A stretch of DNA of 27,951 nucleotides from Pseudomonadota bacterium (GCA_023433445.1 JAEZCS010000080.1:1-27951), one strand, 5' to 3'; counted from the stretch's first letter, positions 15,534 through 24,400 are shown. Translations and numbers: made by a program. The notes: generated from the letters alone by a model not told the origin.

Positions 15534-16676
15534 ATGACCGGTGCAACACGCCCGATCCGCCTTGCCATGGTTGGAGGCGGCCCGGATGCCTTCATCGGCC
15601 CGGTTCACAAGATGGCTGCCGAACTGGATGGCCGCTTCCGCCTTGTCGCGGGCGCGTTCAGCCGTGATGCGGAAAAATCGCGGGGTGCTGCGCGAGGCTG
15701 GTCGCTGGACGAAGCGCGGGGATATCCCGACTTCGAGACCATGATCGCTCAGGAGGCGGGCCGCGAGGACGGGGTAGAGGCTGTAGCGATCGTCACCCCT
15801 AATCACCTTCATCTGCCCGTCGCGCGGGCGGCTTTGGCGGCGGGACTGCATGTCATCAGCGACAAGCCCGCCACGGCGACCCTGGCCGAGGCGCTGGAGT
15901 TGCGGGACATCGTCGGGTCGGCGCGCGCGCATTATGCGCTGACCTATACCTATACTGGCTATGCCATGATCCGTCAGGCGCGGGAGATGGTGGAGCGGGG
16001 CGACATCGGCCGGGTGCGCAAGGTGGTCGTGGAATATAGCCAAGGCTGGCTCGCCACGGGCGACGATGCGAGCAACAAGCAGGCCGCCTGGCGCGTCGAC
16101 CCCCATCTCGCGGGTGCGGGCGGATGCAGCGGCGACATCGGCGTCCATGCCTTCGATCTGGTGGAGTTCGTCACCGGGCTGCGGGTCGAGAGCCTGTGCG
16201 TCAGCCTGTCGGCCCTGGTGGAGGGACGGGTGCTGGACGATGACTGCAACGCGCTGATGAAGCTGGAGGGCGGCGTGCCGGGCGTGCTGGTGACGTCACA
16301 GGTCGCGACCGGTGACCGCAACGGGCTGCGCCTGCGCGTCTATGGCGAAAAGGCGGGGCTGGACTGGAGCCATGAACAGCCCGATCGGTTGATCGTCAAC
16401 CCGGCGGATGGCCCCACGCAGATTTTGCATAGCGGCGCGCCCTATCTTGGCGGCTCCAGCCTGGCGGCGTCCCGCCTGCCGACCGGCCATCCCGAAGGCT
16501 TTATCGAGGCGTTCGCTACGCTTTATCGCGATTTCGCCGACCTCATCCAAGGCCGGCCCCTCAGCGTGCCGTTGCCGGACATCGACAATGGCGTACGGAG
16601 CCTCGCCTTCGTGACAGCGGCGGTGCGTTCGAGCAGCAACGGGTCGGCTTGGGTTTCCATCGGAGACATGGCGTAA
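15534..16676 (+). CDS. Gfo/Idh/MocA family oxidoreductase
   Basis: 380 residues. The Rossmann domain starts MVGGGPDAFIG (residues 12-22) and the catalytic Lys111 is in the SDKPATAT motif. The second domain has GGCSGDIGVHAFDL with Asp201 and His205 as the expected catalytic partners. This subgroup acts on sugars or keto-sugars with NAD(H). Beside a PF01261 TIM-barrel protein and an electron-transferring dehydrogenase it could re-reduce a 3-keto sugar after cleavage or oxidise the sugar itself. GGAGG lies eleven bases before ATG 15534, and its stop shares one base with the next start (TAATG). Substrate not known. Confidence 0.86.
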   Translation: MTGATRPIRLAMVGGGPDAFIGPVHKMAAELDGRFRLVAGAFSRDAEKSRGAARGWSLDEARGYPDFETMIAQEAGREDGVEAVAIVTPNHLHLPVARAALAAGLHVISDKPATATLAEALELRDIVGSARAHYALTYTYTGYAMIRQAREMVERGDIGRVRKVVVEYSQGWLATGDDASNKQAAWRVDPHLAGAGGCSGDIGVHAFDLVEFVTGLRVESLCVSLSALVEGRVLDDDCNALMKLEGGVPGVLVTSQVATGDRNGLRLRVYGEKAGLDWSHEQPDRLIVNPADGPTQILHSGAPYLGGSSLAASRLPTGHPEGFIEAFATLYRDFADLIQGRPLSVPLPDIDNGVRSLAFVTAAVRSSSNGSAWVSIGDMA

Positions 16677-17761
16677 TGAAGACCATCAAGGGACCGGGCA
16701 TCTTCCTGGCGCAGTTCGTGGGTGACAAGCCGCCGTTCGATACGCTCGAAAACCTCGCCAATTGGGCCGCCGATCTTGGCTATGCGGGTCTGCAAATTCC
16801 CACCGGCGTGGGCGGGCTGTTCGACGTCGCGTTGGGCGCCGAAAGCCAGACCTATTGCGACGATGTGAAGGGCATGTTGGCGGATCGCGGACTCGCGATC
16901 ACAGAGCTTTCCACGCATCTGCAGGGTCAGTTGGTGGCCGTTCATCCCGCCTATGACGCGCTGTTCGACGGGTTCGCGCCGCCGGAAGTAAGGGGTAATT
17001 CGGCCGCTCGGCAAGAATGGGCCGTGTCGCAGATGCGCGCCGCCGCCGTCGCCAGCCGGCGGCTGGGCCTTGACGCGCACGCTAGTTTCTCAGGCGCGTT
17101 GGCCTGGCCCTATGTCTATCCCTGGCCTCAACGCCCTGCTGGGCTGATCGAGGAGGCGTTCGCGGAGCTGGCGAAGCGCTGGCATCCGATCCTTGACGCG
17201 TTCGAGGATGCCGGGGTCGATCTCTGCTATGAAATCCACCCGGGGGAGGATTTGCATGACGGCGCGACGTTCGAGCGGTTCCTGGACGCTGTAGGCGACC
17301 ATCCTCGCGCCAATATCCTCTATGATCCCAGCCATTTCGTCCTGCAACAACTGGACTATCTGGCGTTCATCGACCTTTACCATGAGCGCATCCGTGCATT
17401 CCATGTGAAGGATGCCGAGTTTCGTGCCGATGGCCGCTCGGGCGTCTATGGCGGCTATCAGGCTTGGGTCGATCGGCCCGGGCGTTTCCGCTCACCCGGC
17501 CATGGGCAGGTCGATTTCGGCGCCATCTTCTCCAAGATGGCAGCGAATGATTATCCCGGCTGGGCGGTGTTGGAATGGGAATGCGCGCTCCTCCACCCGG
17601 AGGAAGGGGCAAGGCAGGGCGCGCCGTTCATTCGCGACCATATCATCCGCGTGACCGATCGTGCGTTCGACGACTTTGCCGCAAGCGGCGTTGACGCGGA
17701 CCGCAATCGGCAACTGCTCGGCCTGAAGCGCGCCTCGGCGGAAAATGGGGGTAGGGGATGA
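16676..17761 (+). CDS. Sugar isomerase/epimerase-like TIM-barrel protein (PF01261)
   Basis: 361 residues from ATG 16676, which overlaps the preceding stop. The start KGPGIFLAQF and the segment THLQGQLVAVHPAYD belong to a highly conserved group of xylose-isomerase-like TIM barrels. Probable divalent-metal ligands are Glu186 (YEIHPGED), Asp217 (LYDPSH), His243 (FHVKDAEF) and Glu300 (VLEWEC). Members of PF01261 in Gfo/Idh-containing sugar operons act as isomerases, hydratases or lyases on keto-sugars, and related proteins form the catalytic subunit of C-glycoside deglycosidases. I therefore infer a keto-glycoside cleaving or keto-sugar isomerising role. The stop overlaps the next start (ATGA). 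Confidence 0.85.
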   Translation: MKTIKGPGIFLAQFVGDKPPFDTLENLANWAADLGYAGLQIPTGVGGLFDVALGAESQTYCDDVKGMLADRGLAITELSTHLQGQLVAVHPAYDALFDGFAPPEVRGNSAARQEWAVSQMRAAAVASRRLGLDAHASFSGALAWPYVYPWPQRPAGLIEEAFAELAKRWHPILDAFEDAGVDLCYEIHPGEDLHDGATFERFLDAVGDHPRANILYDPSHFVLQQLDYLAFIDLYHERIRAFHVKDAEFRADGRSGVYGGYQAWVDRPGRFRSPGHGQVDFGAIFSKMAANDYPGWAVLEWECALLHPEEGARQGAPFIRDHIIRVTDRAFDDFAASGVDADRNRQLLGLKRASAENGGRG

Positions 17762-19923
17762 GCCTTTTCGCTACTACGAAGCGCCTGTCGCCAAAAATGG
17801 CGATCCTTGGCGCCCTTGGTCTCGCCGCCTGCACCACCGGAGGCGTCGCCACCCTCACAGGTTCCACGCAAGGGTCCGGGGTATCGCTGGGGCAGGATCA
17901 ATCGGGCGACCACTTTTATGCGCTCGATCAGATTAAACCCGCCAACGTCGCTCAGCTGCAAGTCGCATGGACCTATGAAACCGGCGTGGGTGGATTGCAG
18001 ACCACCCCGCTGTTTCGCGACGGGCGGCTCTATATCGTCACGCCAACCCAGCAGGTCGCTGCGCTCGACCCGGAAACCGGCGAGGAAATCTGGAAGTCCA
18101 GCGCGGCGGTGCGGGGGCAGCAGCCGGTTCGCGGCCTTTCCTATTGGCAGGAGGGGTCGGAGCGCCGGCTCTTTTCTTCCCTCGGCAGCACGCTGATCGC
18201 GCTCGACCCGGACAGTGGCAAGCCGATTGCGGGTTTCGGCAAGGATGGCGCCATCGACCTGCGCGAGAATCTGGGGCGCGATCCCGCGACGATGGCGACT
18301 TTCCTGACGTCGCCGGGGATGGTGTTCGGCGACCTCATCATCGTCGGTTTCCGCACATCGGAAACGCGCCCTGCCGCGCCGGGGACCATCCGCGCCTATG
18401 ACGTGCGGACGGGGCAGTTGCGCTGGTCCTTCAATACCATTCCCCATCCCGGGGAGGTGGGGCATGAAAGCTGGCCCGAGGATGCTTGGAAGGACGCAGG
18501 CGGCGCCAATGCGTGGGCCGGGATGGCGCTCGATGAAAAGCGCGGGATCGTTTATGTGCCGACTGGATCGGCGGTGGACGACTTTTACGGCGCGGACCGC
18601 AAGGGCGACAATCTCTTCGCCAACTCGCTGCTGGCGCTCGACGCGCGCACCGGCAAGCGGCTTTGGCATTTCCAGGCTGTCCATCACGATTTGTGGGACC
18701 GCGACCTGTCCAGCCCGCCCGCACTGGTGACCGTGACGCGCAATGGTCGGCGCATCGACGCCGTCGTGCAACCGTCCAAGCAGGGCTTTCTCTATATCCT
18801 CGACCGCGTGACCGGAAAGCCGATCTTCCCGATTGAAGAGCGCCCCGTTCCGGCCAGCGACATGCCGGGCGAGTTCGCCTCTCCCACCCAGCCGTTCGCC
18901 ACCACGCCCGCCCCGTTCGCGCGGCAGCGCCTGACAGCCGATATGCTGACCAAACGCACGCCGGAGGCGCACGAGGCGGCGCTGAAGGCCTTTGCGCAGA
19001 TGCGGAGCGGGGGACCGTTCATCCCGTTCACGACGAAGGCGCCGACCGTGATGTTCCCCGGTTTTGACGGAGGGGCCGAATGGGGTGGTCCCGCGATCGA
19101 TCGCAAGCGTGGGATCCTGTTCATCAACAGCAATGACATCGCCTGGACTGGCCAGCTTGCGGCCCGCAAGGCGACGCCTGCCGTCGCAACGGCAACACCA
19201 GCCCGAGGAGCCGGACTCTATCAGGAGCAGTGCGCGGCTTGCCATGGTCAGGATCTCAAGGGTTCGCCGCCCGCATTCCCGGGCCTGGTTGATGTGGGCA
19301 AGCAGCTGTCGGCGGCCAAAATCAACGAGATCATCCAGCTGGGGAGGGGACGTATGCCCGGCTTCCCGCAGATACCCGCTGCCGATCGCAGCGCGATCAC
19401 GTCCTATTTGCTCGGCGAACAGGAACAGGCCGGCGCCTCGGACAAGCGGGAGGTTGCCGCCCCCGCCGATGCAAAGCCCGCGCGTTCGCCCTATTATCTG
19501 ACCGGTTACCGCAAGTTTGTGGACATCGACGGCTACCCCGCCGTCGCGCCGCCCTGGGGTACGCTAAACGCCATTGATCTCAACAGCGGCAAATATCTCT
19601 GGAAGATTCCGCTGGGCGAATATCCCGAACTCGTCGCCAAAGGCGAGCCGCCGACCGGAAGCGAAAATTATGGCGGCCCGCTCATCACCAGTTCCGGCGT
19701 CTTGTTCATCGGTGCAACGATTTACGATCGTAAGTTCCGCGCCTTTGACAGCCGCACCGGACGCCTGCTCTGGCAGACCGTGCTGCCTTATGCCGGTGTG
19801 GCTACGCCTACGACATTCATGTCCGGCGGTCGCCAGTTCATCGTAATCGCCACAAGTAACCAGCGCAATCCGAAGGCGCGGCAAGGCTCCGCCTATGTCG
19901 CCTTTGCGTTACCCACGAAATGA
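17758..19923 (+). CDS. Lipoprotein quinohaemoprotein dehydrogenase (PQQ propeller with inserted cytochrome c domain)
   Basis: 721 residues. A lipobox (LAAC, Cys25) implies a lipid-anchored periplasmic protein. The beta-propeller resembles membrane glucose dehydrogenase without its membrane domain: HHDLWDRDL near 304-312, PIFPIEERPVP, then MRSGGPFIPF and FPGFDGGAEWGGP. A c-type haem domain is inserted at about 480-560, with CAACH at 492-496 and probable axial Met533 (GRMPGFP). The propeller then resumes (PPWGTLNAIDL) and closes with GGPLITSSGVLFIGAT. It should oxidise a sugar or glycoside with PQQ and pass electrons via its haem to the small cytochrome c encoded next. No PQQ synthesis genes are in view. 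The substrate is unknown; the operon suggests a glycoside or sugar. Confidence 0.88.
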   Translation: MSLFATTKRLSPKMAILGALGLAACTTGGVATLTGSTQGSGVSLGQDQSGDHFYALDQIKPANVAQLQVAWTYETGVGGLQTTPLFRDGRLYIVTPTQQVAALDPETGEEIWKSSAAVRGQQPVRGLSYWQEGSERRLFSSLGSTLIALDPDSGKPIAGFGKDGAIDLRENLGRDPATMATFLTSPGMVFGDLIIVGFRTSETRPAAPGTIRAYDVRTGQLRWSFNTIPHPGEVGHESWPEDAWKDAGGANAWAGMALDEKRGIVYVPTGSAVDDFYGADRKGDNLFANSLLALDARTGKRLWHFQAVHHDLWDRDLSSPPALVTVTRNGRRIDAVVQPSKQGFLYILDRVTGKPIFPIEERPVPASDMPGEFASPTQPFATTPAPFARQRLTADMLTKRTPEAHEAALKAFAQMRSGGPFIPFTTKAPTVMFPGFDGGAEWGGPAIDRKRGILFINSNDIAWTGQLAARKATPAVATATPARGAGLYQEQCAACHGQDLKGSPPAFPGLVDVGKQLSAAKINEIIQLGRGRMPGFPQIPAADRSAITSYLLGEQEQAGASDKREVAAPADAKPARSPYYLTGYRKFVDIDGYPAVAPPWGTLNAIDLNSGKYLWKIPLGEYPELVAKGEPPTGSENYGGPLITSSGVLFIGATIYDRKFRAFDSRTGRLLWQTVLPYAGVATPTTFMSGGRQFIVIATSNQRNPKARQGSAYVAFALPTK

Positions 19924-19934
19924 AAGAAGGCCGC

Positions 19935-20291
19935 ATGTCACCTTATACCCTGTTGATTAGCCTATCCCTCGTTGCTGTAGCCTCACCCGCGCTTGCGGCC
20001 GATGGCGCCAAGCTGTTTCAGTCCCAGTGCGCGATGTGTCACAAGCCTGCGGTCAGCACACCGTTGGCACCCGCACTGAAAGATGTGGTGGGGCGCAAGA
20101 TTGCGAGCCGGCCCGATTTTACGTATTCCAGCGCTCTGAAGGCCAAACAAGGGGACAAGTGGACAGAGCAGAATCTGGACGCCTTCCTTGCGGCTCCCGT
20201 CAAATTCGCGCCGGGCACACGCATGCCGATGAATGTGGCCAACGCGGCGAATAGGGCTGCATTGATCGCTTATCTCAAAACGATAAAATAG
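19935..20291 (+). CDS. Small periplasmic cytochrome c (class I)
   Basis: 118 residues with a signal peptide ending ASPALA (cleavage about 21/22), one haem site CAMCH (Cys32, Cys35, His36) and a PGTRMPM axial-Met motif (Met97 or Met99), as in cytochrome c550/c2 proteins. It probably accepts electrons from the haem domain of the quinohaemoprotein and passes them to the terminal oxidase. ATG 19935 is preferred because GAAGG is four bases before it; an upstream ATG at 19920 overlaps the previous stop and would add five residues (MKEGR) before the signal. It is the last gene of the operon. Confidence 0.9.
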   Translation: MSPYTLLISLSLVAVASPALAADGAKLFQSQCAMCHKPAVSTPLAPALKDVVGRKIASRPDFTYSSALKAKQGDKWTEQNLDAFLAAPVKFAPGTRMPMNVANAANRAALIAYLKTIK

Positions 20292-20523
20292 GCATAGGGC
20301 CAGGCCCGATAGCGGTGAGCGGCTAACCTCTATGCTGCTTTGCCTCCCCTCGCGATATGCCTGCCGGACAAGTGATCGACCATCGGCGTCGCGCTTCGTC
20401 AGGTTGAGTATCTTGTAGCTGCCGCTGCCCTGGATGCAGGGCAGGGCGGAACTGTGCATGGCCATCAGACACTCACCGCTCGCGAAAGCTTGGGAGAAGG
20501 CCGTGACGGCAGGAGCGCGAGCG
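20292..20523. other. Convergent intergenic gap with a GC-rich hairpin
   Basis: This 232-bp gap lies between the ends of the cytochrome c gene and the spinster-like MFS gene. An eight-base perfect stem, CTGCCCTG (20425-20432) and CAGGGCAG (20437-20444), has a four-base loop GATG. No U-run follows on either strand. It may end transcription from one side. I see no gene in the gap. Confidence 0.4.
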
Positions 20524-21843
20524 CTAGGCGGATGGCGGCTGAGTTTCGGGTAATGGTTGGTTCAATTCCGTTTCGGCGTCGGCCATGTCACGGGGCATCG
20601 ACCGGGCAGCGAGGAGGAACAAGGCTGCTGCGGAGAAATACAAAGGCGGAATGATGAAGAAGGCGTAACGCAACGATTCTGCACCAGCCCACCCCTTGAG
20701 CAGGTCGCTTGTCCCACCGATCAGCAACGGCCCCAGGCCGAGGCCGACAAGATTGACGGCGAAGGTAAGTGTTGCTGTGGCTGTCGCGCGCGACCGGCTG
20801 CCGGCGAGAGCCTGGATGGCGGCATAGCTAGGCGCAAGATACAGACCGCAGGCGAGCGACGGCAGGATCAAAAGCATCAGCGCGATAGAGGAGCTGGTGG
20901 CGAAGAGCAGCAGCCCGCTTCCTCCTGCCACGACCGCGCAGGCAATTGCGGGCAGGCGCACAAGCCATCTCCGGTCGCGACGGACGAGGCGATCGGCCAG
21001 CACGCCGCCTAGAAACGTCCCTGCGAACAATGGCAGGCCCTGAAAGACCGTGAGCTGCGCGCCGACCTCGGCGGGCGTGCTGCCGAACATGCGCGAAAGA
21101 TAGGATGGCAGCCACAGGAACAGGCTGTAGTCACCAAGACCCAAAAAGGTCATCGCGGGGACCAGCAGAGCAAAGGATCGTCGCCGCCAGAGCCGCTTCA
21201 GCGTGATCATCAGGGACGGGGGCGGCGTCGCGCGTCCCGCTCCGCTATGCGGCGCATCACGTACAATCAGGACAAGCGCGACGGCGACTGGAATGCCAAT
21301 CGCACCCAGCACGAAAAAGGCGCCGCGCCAGCCGAAATGTCCTTCGAGGTAACCACCGACCATTGGGGCCAACGCAGTGCCAAGTGCGCCACCGGTGCTG
21401 AAGATTGCGAGCGCGGTGCCTCGACGCTCAAGAGCGTAGCGATCGCCGATCATGGCATGCGCCGGTGCGAGCGCGCCGGACTCAGCGCTGCCGACGATCA
21501 TGCGCGCAGCGAACAAGCCGGCGAACCCGCCCGCTAATCCGCACAGCGCCGTGCCAGCGCTCCACAGCAGGATCGCCGCACACATGACGTAGGTTCTGTT
21601 CCCGTGTTCGGCGATGCGCGCGACCGGGATTGCCAGCGTGGAATATAGCAACGCAAAAGCAGCGCCTGTCAGCAGCCCGATCTGAGTGTCCGACAGCGCC
21701 AACTCCTGCTTGATCGGCTCCAGGAGAACGGCCAGCGCGTAGCGGTCGAGATAGTTGACGAAGATGAATAAGGTCAGGACGATCAGCGTCGGACTAACCA
21801 GCCTGTCCGTGCGCCCATTGGCTGCCGTGGGCTGGACGACCAT
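20524..21843 (-). CDS. MFS transporter, spinster-like family
   Basis: 439 residues with about twelve membrane segments. NYLDRYALAVLLEPIKQELALSD (key part NYLDR..L..L.PI) followed by QIGLLTGAAFALLY is the signature of the spinster-like MFS group that is abundant in sphingomonads. The substrate is unknown. It is divergent from the M19 dipeptidase-like gene across 235 bp and probably works with that gene set, importing a peptide, amino acid derivative or organic acid. The ATG at 21843 follows a G-rich segment and a six-base hairpin (CCCGCG 21851-21856 with CGCGGG 21862-21867). Confidence 0.85.
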   Translation of the reverse strand: MVVQPTAANGRTDRLVSPTLIVLTLFIFVNYLDRYALAVLLEPIKQELALSDTQIGLLTGAAFALLYSTLAIPVARIAEHGNRTYVMCAAILLWSAGTALCGLAGGFAGLFAARMIVGSAESGALAPAHAMIGDRYALERRGTALAIFSTGGALGTALAPMVGGYLEGHFGWRGAFFVLGAIGIPVAVALVLIVRDAPHSGAGRATPPPSLMITLKRLWRRRSFALLVPAMTFLGLGDYSLFLWLPSYLSRMFGSTPAEVGAQLTVFQGLPLFAGTFLGGVLADRLVRRDRRWLVRLPAIACAVVAGGSGLLLFATSSSIALMLLILPSLACGLYLAPSYAAIQALAGSRSRATATATLTFAVNLVGLGLGPLLIGGTSDLLKGWAGAESLRYAFFIIPPLYFSAAALFLLAARSMPRDMADAETELNQPLPETQPPSA

Positions 21844-22025
21844 TAAAACCCCCGCGTAAGGCGCGGGCCGAAGGCGCGCCAGCTTGTGTGATTGAAACGA
21901 ATGGAGTCAGGCCAATCGCGGTTTCGTCGCGCCATGGCGCAGCTACTTGCTAATGTCTCGACGGCGAACCGGATCTGCATCTGCCTTCCCCTTATGTCGT
22001 CGCAGAAGAGATTCGATGTTGCAGC

Positions 22026-22053
22026 TTGTCAATACACATATGTATCTTATGAT
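22026..22053 (+). promoter_or_regulatory. Sigma70-type promoter of the M19-capA operon with an operator in its spacer
   Basis: TTGTCA (22026-22031, five of six to TTGACA), a 16-base spacer and TATGAT (22048-22053, five of six to TATAAT) lie just upstream of the ribosome site AGGAG (22066-22070) and ATG 22079. The spacer contains ATACACATATGTAT (22032-22045), of form ATACA-N4-TGTAT, which recurs with 12 of 14 bases identical upstream of the ornithine cyclodeaminase-family gene. Confidence 0.55.
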
Positions 22054-22078
22054 GATGAAGGACGCAGGAGCAGATGAT

Positions 22079-23074
22079 ATGGCATATGGACAAGCGGCAA
22101 GCGAATTGACCCGTCGGGCCTTGGTGTGGGATGCGCACTCCGGCTTCATGCCAGATCGTTCAGCGAATCTCGAAAATCTCGCCCTCTGGCGCGACTCGAA
22201 TGTTGATTTCCTGTCGATCAACGTCGGCTTCGATCTCATGCCCTGGCAGGACTGTGTTGCGACGATTGCAGCGTTCAGGCGCTGGTTGTTCGAGAATCAG
22301 GATCGCTATCTGCTCGTTCATTCGGTCGAGGATATCGCGGCAGCCAAGGCCAGTCAGCGAATGGCGGTCGCATTCGATCTTGAAGGCATGGTCGCGCTCG
22401 ACGGCCGGATCGAGATGGTTCGCTTTTATCGCGACCTCGGCGTGCGACAGATGCTGTTTGCCTACAATCGCAACAATGCAGCCGGAGGAGGCTGCCACGA
22501 CGAGGATGGGGGACTAACCGATTTCGGCCGTGCGGTTATCGCCGAGATGAACAGGGTCGGCATGATCGTGGACGTGTCGCACGCGGGCTATCGCACCAGC
22601 ATGGAAGCCATGGAGGCCAGCCAGGCGCCGGTGATCTTCTCCCATTCAAACCCATCTGCGGTGCAATACCATCAGCGCAACATCACCGACGAGCAGATCC
22701 GCGCATGCGCCGCGACCGGCGGTGTGGTGGGCGTAGTAGGGTTGAACCTGTTTCTGGGCGATGGCGCGCCGACGGCAGCTCGCCTGGCCGACCATGTCGA
22801 CTATCTGATCGACATCGCCGGCCCGGATCATGTGGCGCTGGGACTGGACCTTGGATTTCCGGTCGACTTGCCGGGCATCGAACGGATCGTTGCGGATAAT
22901 CCCGACTTCTGGCCACCCGAGCAATATCCATCCGACTTCCATCCATCCTTTTTTCCGCCGTCTGAACTGCCGGAACTTGCTGACGAACTGCTCCGCCGTG
23001 GCCATGGGGAGGCGGTCATCGAAGGCGTGCTTGGGCGCAACATGCTTCGCGTGGCTGAGCAGGCGTGGCGGTGA
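22079..23074 (+). CDS. M19 (membrane/renal) dipeptidase-like metallohydrolase
   Basis: 331 residues from ATG 22079, supported by AGGAG at 22066-22070; longer starts would run into the promoter. M19 landmarks are His20 (WDAHSG), Glu102 (FDLEG, bridging ligand), His168 (VDVSHAG), His189 (FSHSN), RNITDEQIR and Asp257 (LGLDLG). In classic M19 enzymes the first motif is HxD; here it is H-S-G, so the first zinc ligand Asp is Gly22. The protein therefore belongs to a divergent subgroup and may have a mononuclear site or another substrate. Family members cleave dipeptides, including those with D-residues, or lactone/imide bonds. It overlaps the CapA gene by four bases. No signal peptide is seen, so it is probably cytoplasmic. 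Confidence 0.83.
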   Translation: MAYGQAASELTRRALVWDAHSGFMPDRSANLENLALWRDSNVDFLSINVGFDLMPWQDCVATIAAFRRWLFENQDRYLLVHSVEDIAAAKASQRMAVAFDLEGMVALDGRIEMVRFYRDLGVRQMLFAYNRNNAAGGGCHDEDGGLTDFGRAVIAEMNRVGMIVDVSHAGYRTSMEAMEASQAPVIFSHSNPSAVQYHQRNITDEQIRACAATGGVVGVVGLNLFLGDGAPTAARLADHVDYLIDIAGPDHVALGLDLGFPVDLPGIERIVADNPDFWPPEQYPSDFHPSFFPPSELPELADELLRRGHGEAVIEGVLGRNMLRVAEQAWR

Positions 23075-24396
23075 CCGCCCTATCGCGACGCAGCGCGCTT
23101 GCCGGACTGGGGGCCATGGGTCTGGCTGCGCTGCAGGCGGGGCCGGCTGGCGCGCTGGCGAAGGGCTCGGATCTGCTGTTTCTCGCTGCGGGCGACCTGC
23201 TCGGCCCTTATGGCGACAAGCCCGACTTCGATGCGCCAGGCTTTCGCCCGGTCGCCGCCCTGATGCGAAGCGCGGACGTGACCTTCGCCAATGCGGAGGG
23301 CAACATGTTCGATCTGGCTGAGTTCAAGGGCTATGCGGCCGCGGAGAATGGCGGCGGCTATCCGCTTCAGCCGCTGGCAACCGTGCGCGCCTTTCAATCG
23401 CTCGGTATCAATCTTCTGTCTCGCGCGAACAATCATGCGACTGACTGGGGCGACGCCGGGCTGCGCGCCTCGGGTGCCGCGCTCGATTCGCTTGGGCTTG
23501 CGCATGCCGGTGCGGGCATGAGCCTGGACGAAGCGCGAGCGCCCGCGATCCTGACGACCCCCAAGGGGAAGGTGGCGCTGATCGCTGCTGCTTCGACATT
23601 CACCGGAATGTCACCTGCCGGGAATGCGTTTCGCGGCGCCGGTCCGCGACCCGGGGTCAATCCGCTACGCTTTGAGGCGGTGACTTTGGTCACGCGCGAA
23701 GAAATGCCCGCGCTGATCGCGATTGCCAACCGGATCGGATGGCAGGGCTATGATCTTCCGGGACCCGATGCGAAGGAAGTGCGCATCGCCGATAGACTGT
23801 ACCGGGTCGCGGAGCGGCCGGGCATGACCTATGTCGTCGATCCGCAAGATCGGACCGCTTTACTCGACTCGATCCGGCGTGCGCGCATGGTGGCGGACTG
23901 GGTCGTCTTCTCGATCCACGCGCATGAGAGCGGGTCGGGGTCCTATGTCGATCCCACGCCCGGCGACTTCCTGCCCCCCTTGTTTCGCGATCTGATCGAT
24001 GCGGGGGCGGATATGGTGATCCGGCATGGGCCTCACGAATTGCAGGGCGTCGAGATCTATCGTGGTAAGCCGATCTTTTACAGCATGGGCAGCCTGTTCT
24101 TCGATCTCGATCGTAAAATCACGGCGCAGGGCCCCAATGGTCCGATCACGTTCGAACCGCCCGCCGAGTGGTTCGACAGCATGGTAGCGATGACGCGCTT
24201 CCAGGGCCGAAACGTGCGTGACATCGTCCTTTATCCGCTGATGATCAATTCCGCACCTGGCGCGGCGCGTGGTCTCCCTTTTCGTGCCAAGGGAGCCGAA
24301 GCGCGCCGGATCCTGGCCCAACTCAGCGAGCAATCGCGCGCCTTCGGGACGTCGATACGAATTGCCGGGGAGGTCGGAACGATCCTCCCCGGCTGA
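23071..24396 (+). CDS. CapA-family (PGA_cap) metallophosphatase-fold protein, exported
   Basis: 441 residues from GTG 23071, which overlaps the dipeptidase stop (GTGA) and has AGCAGG seven bases upstream; GTG 23065 is an alternative. A twin-arginine signal (SRRSALAG) precedes a hydrophobic stretch ending about residue 30. CapA landmarks follow: AAGDLLG, FANAEGN (Glu76), ANNHATDWG (Asn121, His122), SIHAHESG, RHGPHELQGVEIYRGKPI and YSMGSLFFD. The fold is calcineurin-like; founding members act in poly-gamma-glutamate capsule synthesis, but single-gene relatives are probably hydrolases of peptides or amides. Coupling to an M19-like enzyme suggests joint handling of a peptide or amide substrate. 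Function not established. Confidence 0.83.
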   Translation: MTALSRRSALAGLGAMGLAALQAGPAGALAKGSDLLFLAAGDLLGPYGDKPDFDAPGFRPVAALMRSADVTFANAEGNMFDLAEFKGYAAAENGGGYPLQPLATVRAFQSLGINLLSRANNHATDWGDAGLRASGAALDSLGLAHAGAGMSLDEARAPAILTTPKGKVALIAAASTFTGMSPAGNAFRGAGPRPGVNPLRFEAVTLVTREEMPALIAIANRIGWQGYDLPGPDAKEVRIADRLYRVAERPGMTYVVDPQDRTALLDSIRRARMVADWVVFSIHAHESGSGSYVDPTPGDFLPPLFRDLIDAGADMVIRHGPHELQGVEIYRGKPIFYSMGSLFFDLDRKITAQGPNGPITFEPPAEWFDSMVAMTRFQGRNVRDIVLYPLMINSAPGAARGLPFRAKGAEARRILAQLSEQSRAFGTSIRIAGEVGTILPG

Positions 24397-24400
24397 TCGG

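Noticed and set aside
17551..19245. Long minus-strand open frame (564 codons) opposite the quinohaemoprotein gene
   Set aside because: Antisense to a clear PQQ/cytochrome c coding sequence, low-complexity basic translation, no ribosome site or family motif.
22041..22048. ATATG start upstream of the M19 gene giving a longer protein from 21947
   Set aside because: The extension is basic and unconserved-looking, and overlaps a good -35/-10 pair; AGGAG fits ATG 22079.
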